DNA of 21,293 bases from the NCBI GenBank assembly GCA_049318165.1, contig JBMOGW010000030.1, forward strand, positions 1-21,293, in the 5' to 3' direction. Below the pieces are notes generated by a model. The model searched no databases, was not told where the DNA came from, and saw only the letters and a program-made list of their open reading frames with translations. Made by a program: the position numbers and the translations under genes. The stretch comes from UBA668 sp049318165 (GTDB lineage Bacteria; Actinomycetota; Acidimicrobiia; Acidimicrobiales; Ilumatobacteraceae). This document shows positions 20,922-21,293 of this stretch, piece after piece (position 1 is the stretch's first letter; every line of letters starts with the position of its first letter).

Positions 20922-21293
20922 GTGGCCGTCGATCCCGGAACCGGCCTCGTGCCGGATCTCGCGCCGGACTCGGTGCCGGAGTGGTACCGGCCGGTGCCGC
21001 GTGCGGTCGCTGTGGCAGACCGCGCCCAGCGCATCTGGAAGCCGCTCTTCTGGGCCGGTTGGGCGATCGTCGTGGCCGGCGTCGTCGGGTCGTTCCTGCG
21101 ATCGTTCTCCCCGAAGCAGGGCGACGACATCCTCACGCTGCAACTCGACTGGAACCGTGACGCGCTCGGCATCTTCCTCACCCGCGCCGCTCAGCTGAGC
21201 ATCTTCGGGCTGCTGGTCGTCGCGATGGCCGTCTGGGTGCGCGCCGCCGCAGCGCAGCTACAGGTCGACGCCGCCCGCGCCCGCAACGCCGCG
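20922..21293 (+). CDS. two-TM membrane protein, paralogue of its neighbour (cut by window edge)
   Basis: An open frame of 124 codons running off the right edge without a stop. GTG 20922 begins 1 nt after the preceding TGA. The N-terminus is Pro/Asp-rich. A first TM helix (about residues 45-62, FWAGWAIVVAGVVGS) is followed by a polar loop of about 25 residues and a second TM helix. After that comes AAAAQLQVDAARARNAA, which looks like the start of a cytoplasmic helix. Codon use is typical of the window. The second helix plus the AAAxLxVD stretch repeats the pattern of the upstream protein at identical spacing. No family recognised; the C-terminus is unseen. Confidence 0.78.
   Translation, partial: MAVDPGTGLVPDLAPDSVPEWYRPVPRAVAVADRAQRIWKPLFWAGWAIVVAGVVGSFLRSFSPKQGDDILTLQLDWNRDALGIFLTRAAQLSIFGLLVVAMAVWVRAAAAQLQVDAARARNAA

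Noticed and set aside
1..21293. CRISPR array, insertion sequence, prophage or defence island
   Set aside because: No regularly spaced repeats, transposase, phage structural or recognisable defence genes were seen on either strand.

Overview
The window is strongly GC-rich, densely coded DNA with G/C-biased third codon positions. It carries an F420-type luciferase-like oxidoreductase, a DUF1348 protein, many GTG starts and many apparently leaderless genes. This fits a high-GC actinobacterium, most likely of the Acidimicrobiia (Ilumatobacter-like); that placement is inference. No phage, transposon, integrase, CRISPR array or toxin-antitoxin pair is visible. It reads as core or housekeeping chromosome with metabolic accessory genes. 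No stretch over 300 bases lacks a gene.

Layout. 1-1606: the 3' end of a CAT-anticodon tRNA, a tiny membrane protein, then three unrecognised genes on the minus strand, one with a His/Asp-rich tail. 1634-3509: an inositol-monophosphatase-family enzyme, a convergent membrane fatty-acid desaturase, and tRNA-Val(TAC). 3558-7804: a Gfo/Idh/MocA oxidoreductase, a large MgtA-like P-type ATPase, and a small lipoprotein. 7814-10573: a minus-strand run of HpcH/HpaI aldolase, D-2-hydroxyacid dehydrogenase and a membrane-anchored alpha/beta hydrolase. 10647-13764: a stand-alone cyclic-nucleotide-binding-fold protein, a DUF1348 protein, a metallophosphoesterase, and an acetyl-CoA hydrolase/transferase-family enzyme. 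13891-16077: a cold-shock protein, then a translationally coupled pair (LLM oxidoreductase and a second Gfo/Idh/MocA enzyme). 16152-20228: a co-directional envelope operon of class A penicillin-binding protein, coiled-coil zinc-ribbon protein, membrane metal-dependent-hydrolase-like protein and histidine phosphatase. 20256-21293: a 52-residue Cys/His-rich protein on the minus strand and two tandem, apparently paralogous two-TM membrane proteins, the second cut by the window edge.

Regulation. About seventeen start codons sit 6-10 nt (mostly 6-8) after a TAnnnT-like or CAnnnT-like hexamer and lack a Shine-Dalgarno sequence, which points to leaderless mRNAs transcribed from -10 elements abutting the start codon. 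I used this to correct several starts. The clearer SD-led genes include the desaturase and the cold-shock protein, both of cold-adaptation families. One divergent gene pair (1606/1634) has two opposed -10 elements that share a TA step.

I do not see a clearly new multi-gene system. The points most worth a second look are the leaderless architecture, the overlapping bidirectional promoter, the hidden Cys/His small protein, the tandem membrane paralogs at the right edge, the Gln in the ion-site motif of the P-type ATPase, and the coupling of a PBP to a zinc-ribbon coiled-coil gene.
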